A stretch of DNA of 64,000 bases from NCBI GenBank assembly GCA_963978895.1, contig OZ022242.1, positions 3,497,745-3,561,744 on the forward strand, in the 5' to 3' direction. The position numbers and the translations under genes were made by a program. Under the pieces are notes generated by a model. The model was given only the letters and a program-made list of their open reading frames with translations, ran no database searches and was not told where the DNA came from. The DNA is from Erpobdella octoculata. Lineage: Eukaryota > Annelida > Clitellata > Hirudinida > Erpobdellidae. Below, one piece after another: positions 39,100 to 53,255 of this stretch; positions within the stretch are counted from its first letter, which is position 1; every line of letters starts with the position of its first letter.

Positions 39100-39291
39100 G
39101 TGACCTCAACCTCACAGCTTTGTACTGTGCTGTGCACAAGGAAAACAAAGAGAGGGTTAGCGCATCGCTGCTGTTTTCGCTTTCTGCTTTAAAAATGGAA
39201 CGAAGCCGGCCGGCAAACGTCGTTATCAATAGAAGGGTTTTTTATTGGGACTATTTTGTTCGTTACTGGATTCATTTAAATATAATAAAAG
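39100..39291 (+). other. Possible non-coding first exon of the kinase gene
   Basis: A locally less AT-rich block (around 39090-39240, with several CpGs such as gccggccggcaaacgtcg) is followed by a strong donor-like AAAAG|GTGAGG at 39291/39292. The coding exon of the downstream kinase is preceded by a pyrimidine-rich acceptor ending ttctttccag at 39691. A 5' UTR exon spliced from here to 39692 would fit. The short ORF in the block matches nothing I recognise. Confidence 0.3.
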
Positions 39292-39789
39292 GTGAGGTAA
39301 TAAGGCCATTCATTTTGTGAGTTGTTTAGGATTTATTATTCTAGTAGAAGTTCCATAGATTAGAATAAGATTCTAGATAGGCTTTTTCAGTCATTGAATG
39401 TCTCGTAATTAATTATTAAAAGACTAAGAGGGGAATTTTTCCAAACATTTTCGGTCTGAGTTTTGCTGTGTAAATATTGAGATTAGCTTTTTTAGCTTTT
39501 AAAAACATTTAAAGCTGAATAAAGTGATCAGTTACATTTAGGGTATTTTTAAAATAATTAATGGTCAATAATTGTAATAATTATTGTAGATTTTATAATA
39601 ACAAAATAAAAATGAATAATTAACAGTTAGAGTATGTGACTTTTAAAGTTTTACAAACTTGTTCGACAACATTTTTCTTTCATTCTTTCCAGATTGACCA
39701 GAGAAGACATTTTCATTTTAAGAACTTCTACTTTACATGTAGTAAAGATCCGATTCTACTAGTTTTCATCCAGCTACAACAGAAACATC

Positions 39790-40430
39790 ATGCGTCTGAC
39801 AATTCCACTGCTGGCCAAGGCAGCGATGAGGAGCAGGTCATCTCTCGGTCAGCAAATAGCAGACGACATAGAGAGGTACTCGCAGATGCATCCGACCATC
39901 CTCACGTTACAACACTACATCGATTTTGGTAACTTCACACTTGCTTATTGTCGACTCTGATTTGCAAGTTTTACTTTGCTAAACTTTACTTAATGTTCAT
40001 CCGTAGTTGGTACGGAGTTTCAATGGTGGTGTGTTGGTTCTTGATCTAATCTGGTTTACGTTTGCCTTTCATACCTGACATAAGTTTTTATATAAAAACA
40101 TATAAAACATAAGATTTTATATAAATTTAAAATAAATAACCATTTACCAAAATTTAATTAAAATTTCTAATTATTTGAATTGGGAATATGTACAGAAAAA
40201 ATGTAGGCATATTTTTTTATAACATTCTTTTTCTTTCTTTATTCATTCACGTTTAAAAATCTAACACTTATTATTATTTTTAGTAATGATTTATTATAAT
40301 TATTATAATTATCACTGCATTGATAACACATCACAATCATATCTGATAACAGTTTCGATGATCTGTGCCTTTGGTGACACCTATATCATCTTCTTTTCAA
40401 TATCAAATACTTTGTATTAACTTCAAAATG

Positions 40431-40485
<55 letters not shown>

Positions 40486-43400
40486 AATAAAAATCACAAG
40501 TGTACTGGAACTTTGAACCCTTATTAAATTAAATCAGTATTGTCTTTTTTATTCTAGTGTTTATTTTTGGTTTATCGAATATTATTGTTGAGTTTGTTAA
40601 TTTTTATACATTTTATTTATCCCTACTTTAAGTTTTTAATTCATTTGGCATCACTGTTTCCTCTGTTGACGTTGTCATCATCATTTTTCTCTGTTTATTT
40701 TTCGTTATTTTTTGTTGTATTTGTTTGTGCGTTCAGTTTGTGTTTATATTGTTCGGCGAGGGGCTTGCCCGTGCCTGGTTTATAATAATAATAATTATCA
40801 TCATCACATCATCATCCTTAACCATCATCATCTCTACTGGTGTTTATATCGTGTACTCAAAAATAATCACCTTTGTCCTGGTGCCTAGTGATTTTTTTAT
40901 TGAAAATCTTTAATCGCTCAAAACAAAACCAAATTTTTTTAAATCAAACAATAAAAGTATGTTAAACTACACAGCTAAATAATCCTTTGCGTGGTTTTCT
41001 AGTCATAATCGCTAATAAATATACCTATATTATTATTATACCATTACTGATGCTTTGATCACGTGCCCCATGCTGTGTTTACACGCTCTCCCATTGGTCG
41101 GCAAAGTTTTCTAGGTTAGAAGAGTCATTTTCCCAGTCTCTTCCCGCGTGATTTGCCTCTGTGAGCGTTTGTTCTTGTGTATGTGTGTGTGCATGTGTGT
41201 GTATGTGTATGTGTGTGTAGTTGTATGCTTAGGCATGTTTTAGTTGGTAGTTTAGATGAAGTCAAGGTTAGTTTGTGACTTAGAACGAAACTTATTTTGT
41301 ATGTGTGTCTGTGTTATTTTTGTGGTAATTATATTTATTATGACTTATATGTATTATTTTTAATAATACAAATAATAATAATAGTAATATTGATACTTAT
41401 AATATACGCATCAGGGGCGTAGCTAGGGGGGGGCAGGGGGGGCGAGCTGCCCCGGGCGCTATCTTGGAGGGGGCGCCGAAGAGGAAGATACAGTATATTC
41501 ATGCTAGACTAACTCTCTCTCAAAGTTTGCGTAAGATGCAAGAAAAACAGTAGTTTCCTTCCTTGCATCAGGATGTCGTCCACAGTCTAGTTGTATATCT
41601 GCTGCTTCAGTCCATTTAGTTGTTCTGCAGCATCAAATTGTTAGGTTCTTAGGAAGGGAGAGAGCCATGTCACTCATGTGTTTTATTTCAAACCCACCAG
41701 CCACAATCTAGGCACAGATCTCCGGCTCAGGCAAGGTGGAACTTGGTGACCCCTTCATGCTCCAGCCACCAGTCATTTCACATCGTTGACGTAGAGCCAA
41801 TGTTTTGAAAGCTGCTTGCTATCTAGAACGTCTGTGCCCTGTGCAGCACACCTCCTTTATGACATCAAGTTAATGACACACAGCCTAAGGACCATATTTA
41901 ATTTCATCAGTGTGTGCATTTATTGACATTTATTTATTACATTTATTCTCACTGAGTTTTGTGGTTTTTAAAAAAAATTTATTTCTGTTCTTTACGGAAT
42001 TTTAAATAAAATTTTTGCTTGCCGCATTTTTTTTCAAATACTGATTGCGAAAAGATGGCGCCAAAACGCACGCATATAAACCTACACTTTTAGTTCTTAA
42101 GAGAACGGCAAAAGTATGAACAAAGTAAACATCGAATCTTTTTCTCAACAAAAGTCAAATGATAAGAACAATAGGACACGTAACGTTTAACTTTAAACTT
42201 CTTCATTGCAACGGGGGAGGCCCGGGGGGGGGGGGGGGCGCAAAATTTATAGTTTCGCCCCGGGCGCCAAAAACCCTCGCTACGCCTCTGATACGCATGT
42301 TCTGTACGCAGTGTAGAAGACTACAGAACTATATTTGAAGATAATTTCGGCAGGCAACGTGTTAACAAATTAAAAGAGATTGTTAATAAAGTTGTCGTTT
42401 AACACACACACACACGCACACACACACTCGCACGTGCGTACATAATGTTTCATTTAATTTCTTACAACACGCACACGCACACAGTAAATACAAAGGTTAA
42501 TTATTGTTACTGAAGTTTAACTGGGTCGAACTTCATACTTTCTGCTTGTTTATTTGTTTTTATTTCTTGTTTTTATTATCTTAAAACTAATATTAATTTT
42601 TTATTTCTTATTAATTAATTAATTTATTTGTTGTATCTTATTGATTGATGTCAGATGTAAATTTTAAAATGACGGTTTTCCAATATATAATGTGGTGTTT
42701 TCTTTCTTTTAATTTACTTTTAGTACTAATTAATTCTAAGGAAAATTTTTTTATAACCCACTTATATCATTAATATTCAATCGGGCAAAAAACTGTCCAA
42801 TTGAAAATTGAAAAGCTACAAGGTACTGATGCTGATGATGATGGTGAGTAAAAGGAGAAAATGACAGAAGGTCCTAATTACGAGTTTTATCTCAGTGATA
42901 TATTAATTATTTATTAATATTACTACGGAAGCAGGTTATTAATAGCTGTTGCCGTATCTATCAGAGGCGTGGATTCAGCAAAATGTTGAGGGGGGCGAAG
43001 ATTTTTTAACTTTAACCCAGAGAAACTTCCAACAAAAATGACCATCCCAATATACATTTGTATGTTGTATTTTCATGTAAATCATCATATTAGTTAAAAA
43101 ACCAGTTTAAAAAAAGTTAATTTTTATTTAATATTGAGTGCAGACAAAAAGCGTTTAAATTATGAATGTAACAAAGGGTATCGACGTTCTTTCATTTTTA
43201 AAAAATTGTTCACTGAATCATCAAGATCAAATAGACTAAAGGTTATACTAATAAAAGATCGGAAAATAATAGCAGAGATTTGACTAATTGGATATTTATC
43301 AACAAGTATGATAAATATTGTTTTCATCATCTAATCTAAATACTCAATCGTGTGTGAGCTAATAAAAATAATTCAAAATGAATTGGAAAAATCTTGGTGA

Positions 43401-46400
43401 GAGAGCTCAAGCAACCGTGTAGGATAAGAATATGTTAATTGTTTGTCAAGCTTGGACAGATACACGAATCTAAATTTCATACGAGTTTGATCGGATGGAG
43501 CGAAAGCAAGCAATCAATCGATTAAATTTCTGTAGCGCTATTTCCTTAGCGTTCAATAGTGTTTGGACACGAACTTATTAAACAGATAAGTTTTAAGCCC
43601 CCGACGGAAAACAGCGAGAGAAGTAGATTTAGTAAGAGAAGTAGGAAGAGAGTTCCAGAGAAAGGGACCAGAATAGGAAAAAGAGCGTTTAGGAAAAGAA
43701 TGCTTAACAGAAAAAATACGAAAGTGGCTAAGAGAGAAAGATCGAAGATCAGACTTAGGAGGGATTTTTATTAAGTTTGTTAGGTAGATTGGAGAAAAGC
43801 AATTTTTAAATTTAACCATTAGTAAGCAAATTTTAAAAATCACCCTATATTTAAGAGGAAGCCAGTGAAGAAGAACAAGAGAAGGAGAGATAATTATGAG
43901 AAAAATAAGAAGTGCGAGAAACTAAGCACTAAAAGATTGAAAAATATTAGCAGTAGGTAGATTATAAGTAGATATAATTCAAAAAGTTTAATAATCTAAA
44001 TACTCATTCATGGGTGAGCTAGAAAAGATATTTTTTTTATTTGGTGAAAAAATCTTGAGGGGGGCCGTGGCCCCCCTCAGCCCCCCCAATCCACGCCTCT
44101 GGTATCTATTATTATCTCCAATGGAGATTCTCCACCTCCAATATCAGCATATCATCATCATCATCGTCATCGACGTCATCGCATCGCTTTCTTAAAACAC
44201 CAACCAACCAACCAACCAACCAACGATATCTACACAAATAACGACACATTCAACCAGCCAATCCATCTGCGCTGAATTATCATATTTTTTTAAACAGCTG
44301 TTATACAAGTTATAAAGCCTTATAAAACCTCAGACAACTCATCAATAACAGGCACAGATACTGAACTCCATCGTAAACAAAGTTTAAACATTTTTTTAGT
44401 CTTCTCTTTTCACGCCAAATCCCAGACAATAATGCTGTTGTGTGCTTGTATGGTTACGAGAGGAATGCTATGGTGGTTTTTATACCAAACATTTATCTAT
44501 ACATTCTATATGTGGTGTTTTTTAAACTTAATAAATCTTTATTATTATTATTATTATTATTATTATTGTTTTTCTGCAGATAAATGCTTGAGGTCAATCA
44601 GCTTCATTTAGGCCATGAAGCTATAAATAAATAATGAGTTGCATCGTCCATCTCCCTCCCCTCCCCCGATATATTTCAGATCTCTTCATCACTTAAGGCG
44701 GTCTTTTGGAAGAATAAATCAGAAAGAATTAATTGATTATGAAAATTAGCCACATAATTTCAAGAATTATTTCCTTTAACTTATGTTAATTATAACATCA
44801 CTGAGTGTTCGCATCTCCGGTGTGCTCCAGAGGTGGGCATGGGTTGGGTTGGGTCGAAATAAAATTGATTTAAAAAAAATAAAACAAACATTTTAATTGT
44901 GGGTTGGGTTAGAAAATTTAACTTTTCAGGTGGGTCGGGTTAGGCTGGGTTTAGACCCGGGTGCCAAATTTTTTTTTCGGCTGACCGTAGCAAATTTACG
45001 GCTGGCCGAACTTCTTATGGCTCGATTACGGCTGGCCGAACTTCTTATGGCTCGATTACGGCTCACAAATTCACGGATCAAATTAATACGTATATCAGCC
45101 GTAAATTTTCAGAAATCTTAGACACTTTATCCTCCTAAAAGATCTGATGACCGGTGGAGGGGTAATCGTAGATACTTTGCCCAAAAAATGTCCGCACCGA
45201 AAAAAATATTATTAATACGGGTCGCATTCCTCTCAGCCGTAATAAAATTTGGCGGCAGTCTATAAAAATTCGGCGAGGCGATGCCCGGGTATAAATGGGT
45301 TGAGTTGGTTAGGTCGACCAAAAATGGACCCATGTCCACATCTGGCTTCTGGGGTACTCTGCATGGGTCAAGGACACAAACACGAACGATTGGTCTGCTG
45401 AGTTTTCTTGTATCGGCCCCGATGGCATGGGAACTCCCCCCCCCCCGTCAACCTCCCTGATCCTACTAATGGCCTCTTGGTCTTCCGCCAAAAACTGCTT
45501 ATGGAAGACTGTAGCTCACTGCTTGCTGAATGTTTTTGTTGACTGTGATTTGGTGACCCAATTTAGTAGAGAAGCGATTTTGATAATAACAATAATAATA
45601 AAGAAAAAATCTAAAACATGCAATGTGACAAACATCTATTGTTGTAAGTTTGGTATATACAAAATATATATTTGGGTTGCAGTACTTGTTGTTATTCTTG
45701 TAATCATTATTGTTCATCTTCGTATTTGTATTGTTCTTAAGACTTTTAAAAGATGTATACATTGTTGTTGTAATTAACATACGTAATACGCATACATAAT
45801 TACATATATTATAATTTGCTATCAACTCGTAGGCACCAAGTTACAGTCTGCACAAAACTCGTCCAAGTTTCTAATAAAAGAACTGCCTGTCAGATTGGCC
45901 AACATCATGAGAGAACTTTATCTTCTTCCAACTCAGTTGCTACAAACATCTCCTTGTCAAATCATCCAAGGATGGTTAGATGTCTTAGGCTGTATCTGTT
46001 TATATGTGTGTGTGTGTGTATACTTAATTGTGTCTGTGTTTCTGTATGTGTTTGTTTATGTTTGTCTGTTTGTGTGTATGTGAGTGTGCATGCTGTTGTG
46101 GCTGTGATAATTATTCAAACTTATCTTTCTAGCACCTTCAACAAAGATATATAATGAGATATGCTTAAGGAATGCTATTGTTTTTGAAAGACTATTTGCA
46201 AATAATAATGACTGTAATAAATTTGATCAAAGAAAACAAGAACTGATCTCTTTTATTTTATCCAATGACACATGACCAACAATAGCATTATCATCATCAC
46301 CACCATCTTCATATCAAATATCATGCTATCATCTGAATACAAAATAAGGTACACCTAATATGCTCAATGTTCACGCACGATATAAAATATAAGGTCCACC

Positions 46401-49400
46401 TAATATTCACCAATGTTCACCATTTTACATTCATTCAGGTACGAGCAGAGCTTTTATGAACTCATGCAACTCAGACGGCTCGATCTGGAAGATGAAAAGT
46501 CCATTGACAAGTAAGTAGGCGGAGTTGCATTTGTTATCATCAGGTGTTTCATGCATATTATGTACTAGGCAGGACTAGCTAATTTTTCAGGTGTTTCCTG
46601 GCTTTTTTCTGCCTGCTCTTCCTCATTTCCTTTATTTTCTCTTTCTTATTAAATCCCTTTTATTAACTTCACCCCCATTCTTTCTTGCTTGAAAGTGAAA
46701 AAATAAACAAATTTCCACAAATTTCATCCAATCGAGCTAAAATTTGGAATATAGGCTCGCTCCTCATGCCTCATGGCAATAAAATTCTATAAAATTTTGA
46801 AAAAATAAATTTTATTTCTTAATTTTAAAATTTAGTTACCTATGTTTTGAAGCAACAACTAACCAGGTATAATTATATAATTAGTTACATTTATAAATTT
46901 GAAAAATGTAGTTTTTAAAGAAAAACTTGCATTAAATAAACAGCCGAGGAATCCTGAAATATAAAGGATTTGCGGAAAAATCGTTTTTAAGGTTTGCTTG
47001 TTTTTGAATGAATTTTAGTCAATTTTTATTTTAAAAAAAACCAACAAACTTATATTAATGTTTAATTATGTATGCAAGGCTTTTAAACAAACTGATTATA
47101 TTAGGTTTAAGCATTCACTTCTTAGCAGATAGCAGAAATTGAAAGTGCATAAAAGATTTAAATAGCTAAATTTAAACTAGACCTTTTGTAACCTCTAGAG
47201 ATCAAGATTGTGGACATAACATAAATAAGACTCCATAAATAAGATGCCAGATGGCAGCATCTTTTTCAATATTTCAAATAAAAACAATCTTTGGCCCAGT
47301 TATTGAAATCAACAGTCTGTCCTTCATCCAGGTCATCATGAACCTATATTGGTGTCTACAGGTACATTTCTTCCATGGGTGTTGTTTATTTTGTTTGTTG
47401 TTATTTTGTACATAAAACAATTTATTATTAGTAATTCGTTTGTTTACGTGGGAGTTGTCATAGAGACAAAATGTAGTTATTTGTATATTTCCAAAAAAGT
47501 TCAATTTCTCGTTGATTTTTTAGGTTTTGCTTGTTGAATGCTGTATTATATATATATATATACAAGTGTGTACATTAGATGAGTGTATGCTTCCGAATCT
47601 GTATAGATAAATGTGTATTATTGTATATATTAGTGTGCATTTGATCTCTATGAATGTTTGTATACATGTATGTGTTGTTGGTGCAGTAATTATTTTGTTG
47701 TGACCTCCTGTTGACCTCACAACTCAGCATGTGGCAGGCCTGCCTGCTCTAACTTAACCTCAGCAGGTTGTTCTTAAGGTTATTGTATTTTCAGGTAGCT
47801 GTTGCTGTTTTACATGAACCTCATTGATTATTATTTTTAATTATTTTTTTATTTATTATTGATTATTATTTTTAATTAGCTCTTTATTTATTATTAGGTT
47901 CTTTTTTCTTGTTATATATTAGCTTCTTTCATTTCCAAATAATCATTCTTTTCTTTGTAGAATTACAAAAGAAACTTCATCATTCAATTCTGAACACATT
48001 TTCAACTCTATTTGTCTACAAGTTCAAATAAAAAAAAAATATAGATTTTTTATTACTTATATTTAAAAGTACAAATTTATAAGTATATTTATAAGTATGT
48101 TAAAGTAAATGTATTAATGAATAGCACTGCACATACAACATTGATGAGGTTATTGTACAAATAGCACTGCACTGAACATACAACATTGATTACGTTTCTT
48201 GATCATCCAATCAGATTCACCGAGGGGCTCGACTGCATCAGGAATCGCCACACGACGGTGGTGGAAACCATGGCCGAGGGAATTCTCGAATTGAAAGCCA
48301 GCATCGAACTCGAAGACAAAGAGGAGGGGAAGAACCTAAACGGAAGGGGGGAGGAGTCGCGGCTATACCTCGGGGACAGTTACGGGGTGGATTCGAGGGT
48401 CAAGTATTTCCTCGATAGGTTCTACATGAACAGGATCGGCATAACCACTCTGCTCGGACAACATCGTAAGTATTTTTTAGTTTCAGTTTGTTTGTTTTTT
48501 GGATCTTTTTATACTTTGTCTTTTTATGCTCAAATAAACTTTTTCATATTCAGAAAATTTTCGTATCATTAGTGATCATTTGTGAGCGATGATCATTAGT
48601 TGAGATCAAATTGAAAATTGATTTCCTCACAGTTGGTCTCTACTCGAAAAAGAAGAAAGTTGATTATGACGGCTTCATCGGGGAAATTCAAGCCAAATGT
48701 GACGTCCTTGCCGTGGCCGAAGGTGGGTGGTCCTCGGACCCGCGTGTTGTCGTGACGACCGGATGATTTAATGAATTCAATTTAATCGTTTAATTGTGAT
48801 TGATTTTCAGCGTTGTTATAAAAAAAATCGGAGTTGTTAAACGCTTATCGATATTTAACGACAGACGCCTTCGACAATGCACGATTCCTGTGCGAGCAGT
48901 ATTATTCGATCGCACCCGACTGCGAGTTTGTCTGCGAAAACGGTGAGTCACATTGATTATGTTAATGTGGGTTACATTAATTATGTTAATGTGGGTCGCA
49001 TTAATTATTTTAATGATATTCGTTTATTCTTGCCATGTCATCATTGTACTAATGTTTTTTTTTTCAAATATATTGTTATCTGGCCATAGAGATGATCCGC
49101 AATGTCGTTATATTGATACATGAGTGATTAAAATGTTGTGATATAATAAGTCCAATGAAAAAAGTATAAATAATAATTGTCTAAAGTTGACAATTTTTCA
49201 TTGTGTAAAATGAAATAAAAAAAATTGATTAAAATGTTTAGCTTATTAAAAGTTTGGGATGTTTTCTATTTAAATAACTTTCAGCGACATTAAATGTAAT
49301 TTAAATTTATAATTAACATAATAACGGCCATAATAAGTGCACTTTTTACTCGGCTCAGTTAACTTTTTTTATCTTCACGTAAACAGCATTACCGGGTTCA

Positions 49401-51136
49401 AAGAGCGACCGCATCTATGCGACCTACGTGCCATGTCACCTTTATCACGTGATTTTCGAACTTCTAAAGGTTGAAAAACTTGTTTGTGTTTTTAAAATTC
49501 AAATTGATTTCAGTTTAATTTTTAAATTTAAATTGTTTCGTTAGCTTTTTCACCACCATTTTCAATGTTACTTGTTAACCATTATCGATACCAATATTTT
49601 ACCCATTGTTAGTTAAAGCTAAGCAAACTTGGATGGGCTCATCATTGATTAACATATTTAAATTGATCCCAATCGGACAAACACGATATAGCTGATGCGA
49701 GACCCTGCTCAGATTCCCACTTTGAACCAAGCGTGCTAATCTATCTATTAATATATGTGGAGTGAACTGCTGATTGAAACTGCTTATATTGTAGTGGCCC
49801 TGATGTTAAATTGAGCAAAGAAAGTGCAATTATCATTTTACTTTTTTTTGTCTTAAACAAAAATGAGGTTATAAGTGTGGTGAAATTGTTCTAAATAATC
49901 ATTTCAAAAATTATGAAATTAATATCTTAGTAATATATATATATATATTATATAGAATTCATTGAGAGCAGTGGTCGAGTTTCACAAAAATGAAGTCAAC
50001 CTGCCCAAGGTCAAAATGCTTCTTTGTAGGGGAACGAAAGACATCACAATCAAGGTAAACATGTGATTAGTTGATAAATTAAATTTCTACTGACCAATTT
50101 CAGTAGAAATTTAGTCAGTCGCCAATACCCCTATTATTATATTTTTAAAAGGTTCTCTAAAGTCTAAAGCGTGGCCAACAGTCCATTGATAATAATCTAG
50201 AGAAAGCAATTTTGAATAAAATCCAGTTTTTTAATGATCACCATTTCTGAACAGTAAGTTTATTTGCTCGTGTAGATTTCCGACCAAGGAGGTGGCATAA
50301 AAAGGAGCGAAGTAAAAAAGCTTTTTAACTACATGTATTCGACTGCACCTCGACCTGAAGGTGACTCACAACCTCCCCTGGCTGGCTACGGGTACGGGTT
50401 ACCCCTCTCGAAACTCTACGCTCGATACTTGAGCGGAGATCTCTATCTCCACTCTGTCGATGGTTTTGGCACTGATGCAAAGATTTGCCTCAAGGTGTGT
50501 AGCAGCTGGGAATTTTTTTTTAGTTTACTAATATTCAATCAAATAATTATTAGCTGTTCGATTATTCAGTTTTTTTAAATTATTATAACTAATAATTTTC
50601 TTATACTAATTACTTTTATTGTGTATTGTTACTATAATATTTTTTAACTTCAAGATTCAATCATAAATTTTTAAGTTGCAGGACTAGCATAGAATAACTA
50701 TTAAATGCAGCACATATGTACCTAATTAGCCTTGAAAGTATTAGCTAGCTTGGTTCAAGCTTTCCCTGACTCACTCACCTATTGATAGGTTCTAGTATTG
50801 TCATTGTTGTTTACTGTTGTCGGGTCCCTAACTTGACTCCAGAACGCTCAAATGGTTTTGCTAATTGGGTTCTCATCACGGATAAGGATTGAGATAAGAC
50901 ACGTTGTCAATATAAAACATTTTATCGCGGCGTTGGGCGAATTTGTTATGCTGTTGAGATCAACAATTATTAACATCAGATAAAATAAATGATTTTGTTT
51001 TATATTTTCCAACTTTTAGGCGAACCTCAACGAAGCCCGAGAAATTCTTCCAGTATTCAACAAGACGAGCTCACTAAAATACACCCAGTCAGTTCAGACT
51101 CCCGATTGGAGCGTCTACGAGGTTCTCAGGCCGTGA
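39790..51136 (+). CDS. PDK: Mitochondrial [pyruvate dehydrogenase] kinase
   Basis: GHKL-fold protein kinase that phosphorylates the E1-alpha subunit of the mitochondrial pyruvate dehydrogenase complex and so inhibits it. Exons: 39790-39928, 45833-45974, 46439-46510, 48215-48465, 48633-48722, 48865-48942, 49387-49469, 49956-50054, 50276-50494, 51020-51136; phases match, 429 residues. Family landmarks: [54 protein letters not shown]-box [13 protein letters not shown] (Glu282, Asn286), G1 box [18 protein letters not shown]2 box [20 protein letters not shown], and the C-terminal Asp-Trp of TPDWSVY used for dimer/lipoyl-domain contacts. The N-terminus is basic and hydroxylated ([20 protein letters not shown]), fitting a mitochondrial presequence. 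The middle carries a charged insert ([18 protein letters not shown]). BCKDK is less likely from the GYGYGLP/DW context. Confidence 0.93.
39929..41411. other. Kinase intron 1, first part
   Basis: AT-rich. CT run at 40436-40482 and TG-rich stretch at 41175-41225. No exon seen. Confidence 0.5.
41412..42290. mobile_element. hAT-type element in kinase intron 1
   Basis: Termini CAGGGGCGTAGC.../...GCTACGCCTCTG are flanked by a perfect 8-bp duplication atacgcat (41404-41411, 42291-42298). 879 bp, no transposase ORF; G-runs at both ends, including a run of 13 G from 42226. Confidence 0.88.
42962..44101. mobile_element. hAT-type element carrying a LINE fragment
   Basis: Termini CAGAGGCGTGGATT.../...AATCCACGCCTCTG (14 bp perfect) are flanked by a perfect 8-bp duplication gtatctat (42954-42961, 44102-44109). 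1140 bp. The interior holds a minus-strand CR1/L2-like fragment at about 43510-43860. Confidence 0.88.
43510..43860 (-). mobile_element. CR1/L2-like LINE 3' fragment nested in hAT element
   Basis: The minus-strand frame from 43843 to 43553 contains [20 protein letters not shown] and GLKTYLF, the pattern seen at the C-terminus of many jockey/CR1/L2 ORF2 proteins. A short 3' UTR-like stretch and an (atcaatcg)-type tail lie beyond it. 5'-truncated. Confidence 0.7.
44110..45832. other. Kinase intron 1, last part
   Basis: Contains (ACCA)n at 44201-44221, TTA at 44538-44566, the possible hAT-like element at 44828-45344 and a run of ten C at 45437-45446. No exon before the acceptor at 45832. Confidence 0.5.
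44828..45344. mobile_element. Possible hAT-like element (no clear target duplication)
   Basis: Inverted ends CCAGAGGTGGGCATGGGT and ACCCATGTCCACATCTGG (two mismatches). The interior contains a 30-bp tandem duplication (cggctggccgaacttcttat, 44999 and 45029). No matching 8-bp flanks were found, so the call is weaker than for the other six. Confidence 0.45.
46511..48214. other. Kinase intron 3, no gene seen
   Basis: AT-rich. 46690-46800 carries the catccaatcgagctaaaatttggaa repeat phrase shared with 1025-1110 and 5995-6060. Short duplicated phrases (aatagcactgcac, acatacaacattgat) at 48121-48190 lie just before the exon. Confidence 0.5.
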
Positions 51137-52030
51137 AGGGACGGGGGACAGATGGGTGCGATCACACGAGGGGGAGAGATAGTTTTTTTGTGTATGTTGC
51201 AATACATCCTCCTTCCTCTTTGTTTGTAGATTTAGAAGACCACAGATGCATCTCTTATAATGATTTTATGTTTGACTGAAAATGTAGTTCTTATTGTAAA
51301 TCTTAAATTTTATTTGCAAGGATTATTTATTTTGTTATTAATTTTACTGTTTTCTCAAATGGAAAGTAGTCTGAAGAAGGCCATTCAAATTATTAACTAC
51401 CACCTAGTGATGTTCCTATAATTTATTTGAGGTTTCTGGTCACAAATTAGTCTGATTCAATTAGTCAAAACTACAGATGATATGAAACATGATGATGGAG
51501 ATGGATAGAATTTTTTAGTTGACCAATTTACAAAAGTTTTCGCCTTAATCTACCACGTATGTATTTGCTTAATATCGTCTGTCAACATGGGTGCCAAAAT
51601 AACAGCTTACCTTTTTTAGGTGCAAACCTCGTGTGCACAATTAAGACATTTGTGATTTTCACGTTCAACTTATGTGACTGATGATAATCATACGATAATT
51701 AATTTACTGAGCCAAATTTTTTTTTTCTGTGGCTGACTTGTTAGTTTTAATTTGGTCAATGCATTAATGATTGGCTCAACAGTTCCGTTTTGCTAATATT
51801 ATTTCTGCTACATTTAGTGTATTCATATATTGAAAGAGACTTGAAATTCAATGTTTAAAGATGATACATGATTTTTTTTCACAGGATAAAATTTGTCACA
51901 TTATTAAAATATTCTTTTCTGATTTTATTGTTCATGTATTGAAATATGCAATCGAGCCCAGCTGTACAAATACAAACTATCAATTTGTGTTACATGATGG
52001 GAATGGGAAAATCAAATAAAATGAAGCTGC
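51137..52030 (+). other. Probable 3' UTR of the pyruvate dehydrogenase kinase
   Basis: AT-rich, non-coding sequence following the TGA. An AATAAA lies near 52015. No other gene signal is seen. Confidence 0.35.
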
Positions 52031-53255
52031 AGAACTGAATTTTCTTACATTGGTACCTACCGCAGCCCTGTATTTATATGGCCCCAATGTACCTAACTAA
52101 AAAAGTAGTGTAATTACATTTCATATAAAATATAGTTGGCAATGTACTTAACCACATGTACATTATGCAATCAAATTTGTGCTTCATGCGAATCAGGGGA
52201 ATGCCGCTCTTGGGACCCCAGCACATACCTACACTTATATGCACAAGGGAATGTCATTGGACTCATCAGCATAGCATTGGACATCCTTTTTAGTCCAATG
52301 TCAACAATAAGCTGCCTACTCATCGCACCACCTAGTACAAATAGTCAAATAGGCCATTATTATCAACCACTGTATTGTTTTGCTTTGTCCGTTCACCACA
52401 TTTGACAGTTTCAATATTGTTTTATTCTAGTCAAATTGACAATAAGCAAATTAAAAAAGCAAGCAAGATCACTCCAAATAAAAGTGTTTAAAGTAAACAG
52501 TTACAAATTAAAAAAGTAGTTAAACTATTTTCCAAACTAAACTAAAAATAAAAACTAATGCTTTAACCAAAAAAGTAGTTCAACTTTTTGACATCATTGT
52601 ATGGTCCCAAACATCGTCAGAAGAAACGAAAAAAAGTTGATCAATTACTGATGATAACAAAAAACACTTTTTGGCAAGACCTAATCAGTCTAGCCACCGA
52701 TTATAGATCATCTAAAAAATAACGTGTAACACACTCATATAACCAGTTTTATTTCAGTATTATTTTGAAGCCAAATTATTGTGAAACAAGAAAAGGAAAA
52801 AACGAGTTTTTTAACACAAACTTTAATTTCAAATACACTCGATTTAGAAATACGAAAGATGTTCAAATTAAGTTTTTTTTTTTAATTGAATTATGCATCC
52901 AATATAAAGCTATGCTGAAAGTTTCAGCTTCCTAGCTAGTCAAAAAGCTGGTTAAATTTTACTTGCAGAGAAAGCCACACACAAACAGATATTGTAACCT
53001 AAATAAAAGTTTGTAAAAAACATAATATCACTGTGTTTATGTAATCGATCAGTTCATTATTTGCTAAATTGTCATCAACTGTACATTTAAAATGTTTTCG
53101 AACAATTCGAGTTCGCTTTTTTTCTTTGCAGACAGTTTTCAGTTCACAAGAGAAAAATAAATTAATTAGAAATATATTTAATTCTGTCATCATTAAAAAA
53201 ATGATTTCATTCAGGAAATTGAAAATGCAGATACAACTGTTAGTGACAAGGTATC
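52031..53255. other. Intergenic sequence, no gene seen
   Basis: AT-rich; includes the interspersed repeat 52785-53015. Confidence 0.5.
52785..53015. repeat. Interspersed repeat (inverted partner at 61448-61705)
   Basis: About 230 bp resembling the reverse complement of 61448-61705, with shared words such as tataaagctatgctgaaagt and ctagtcaaaaagctggttaa. The family is unknown. Confidence 0.8.

Noticed and set aside
52136..52405. 89-codon ORF in the 3' flank of the kinase gene
   Set aside because: No motif, no splice context and no supporting codon pattern; AT-rich intergenic chance ORF.
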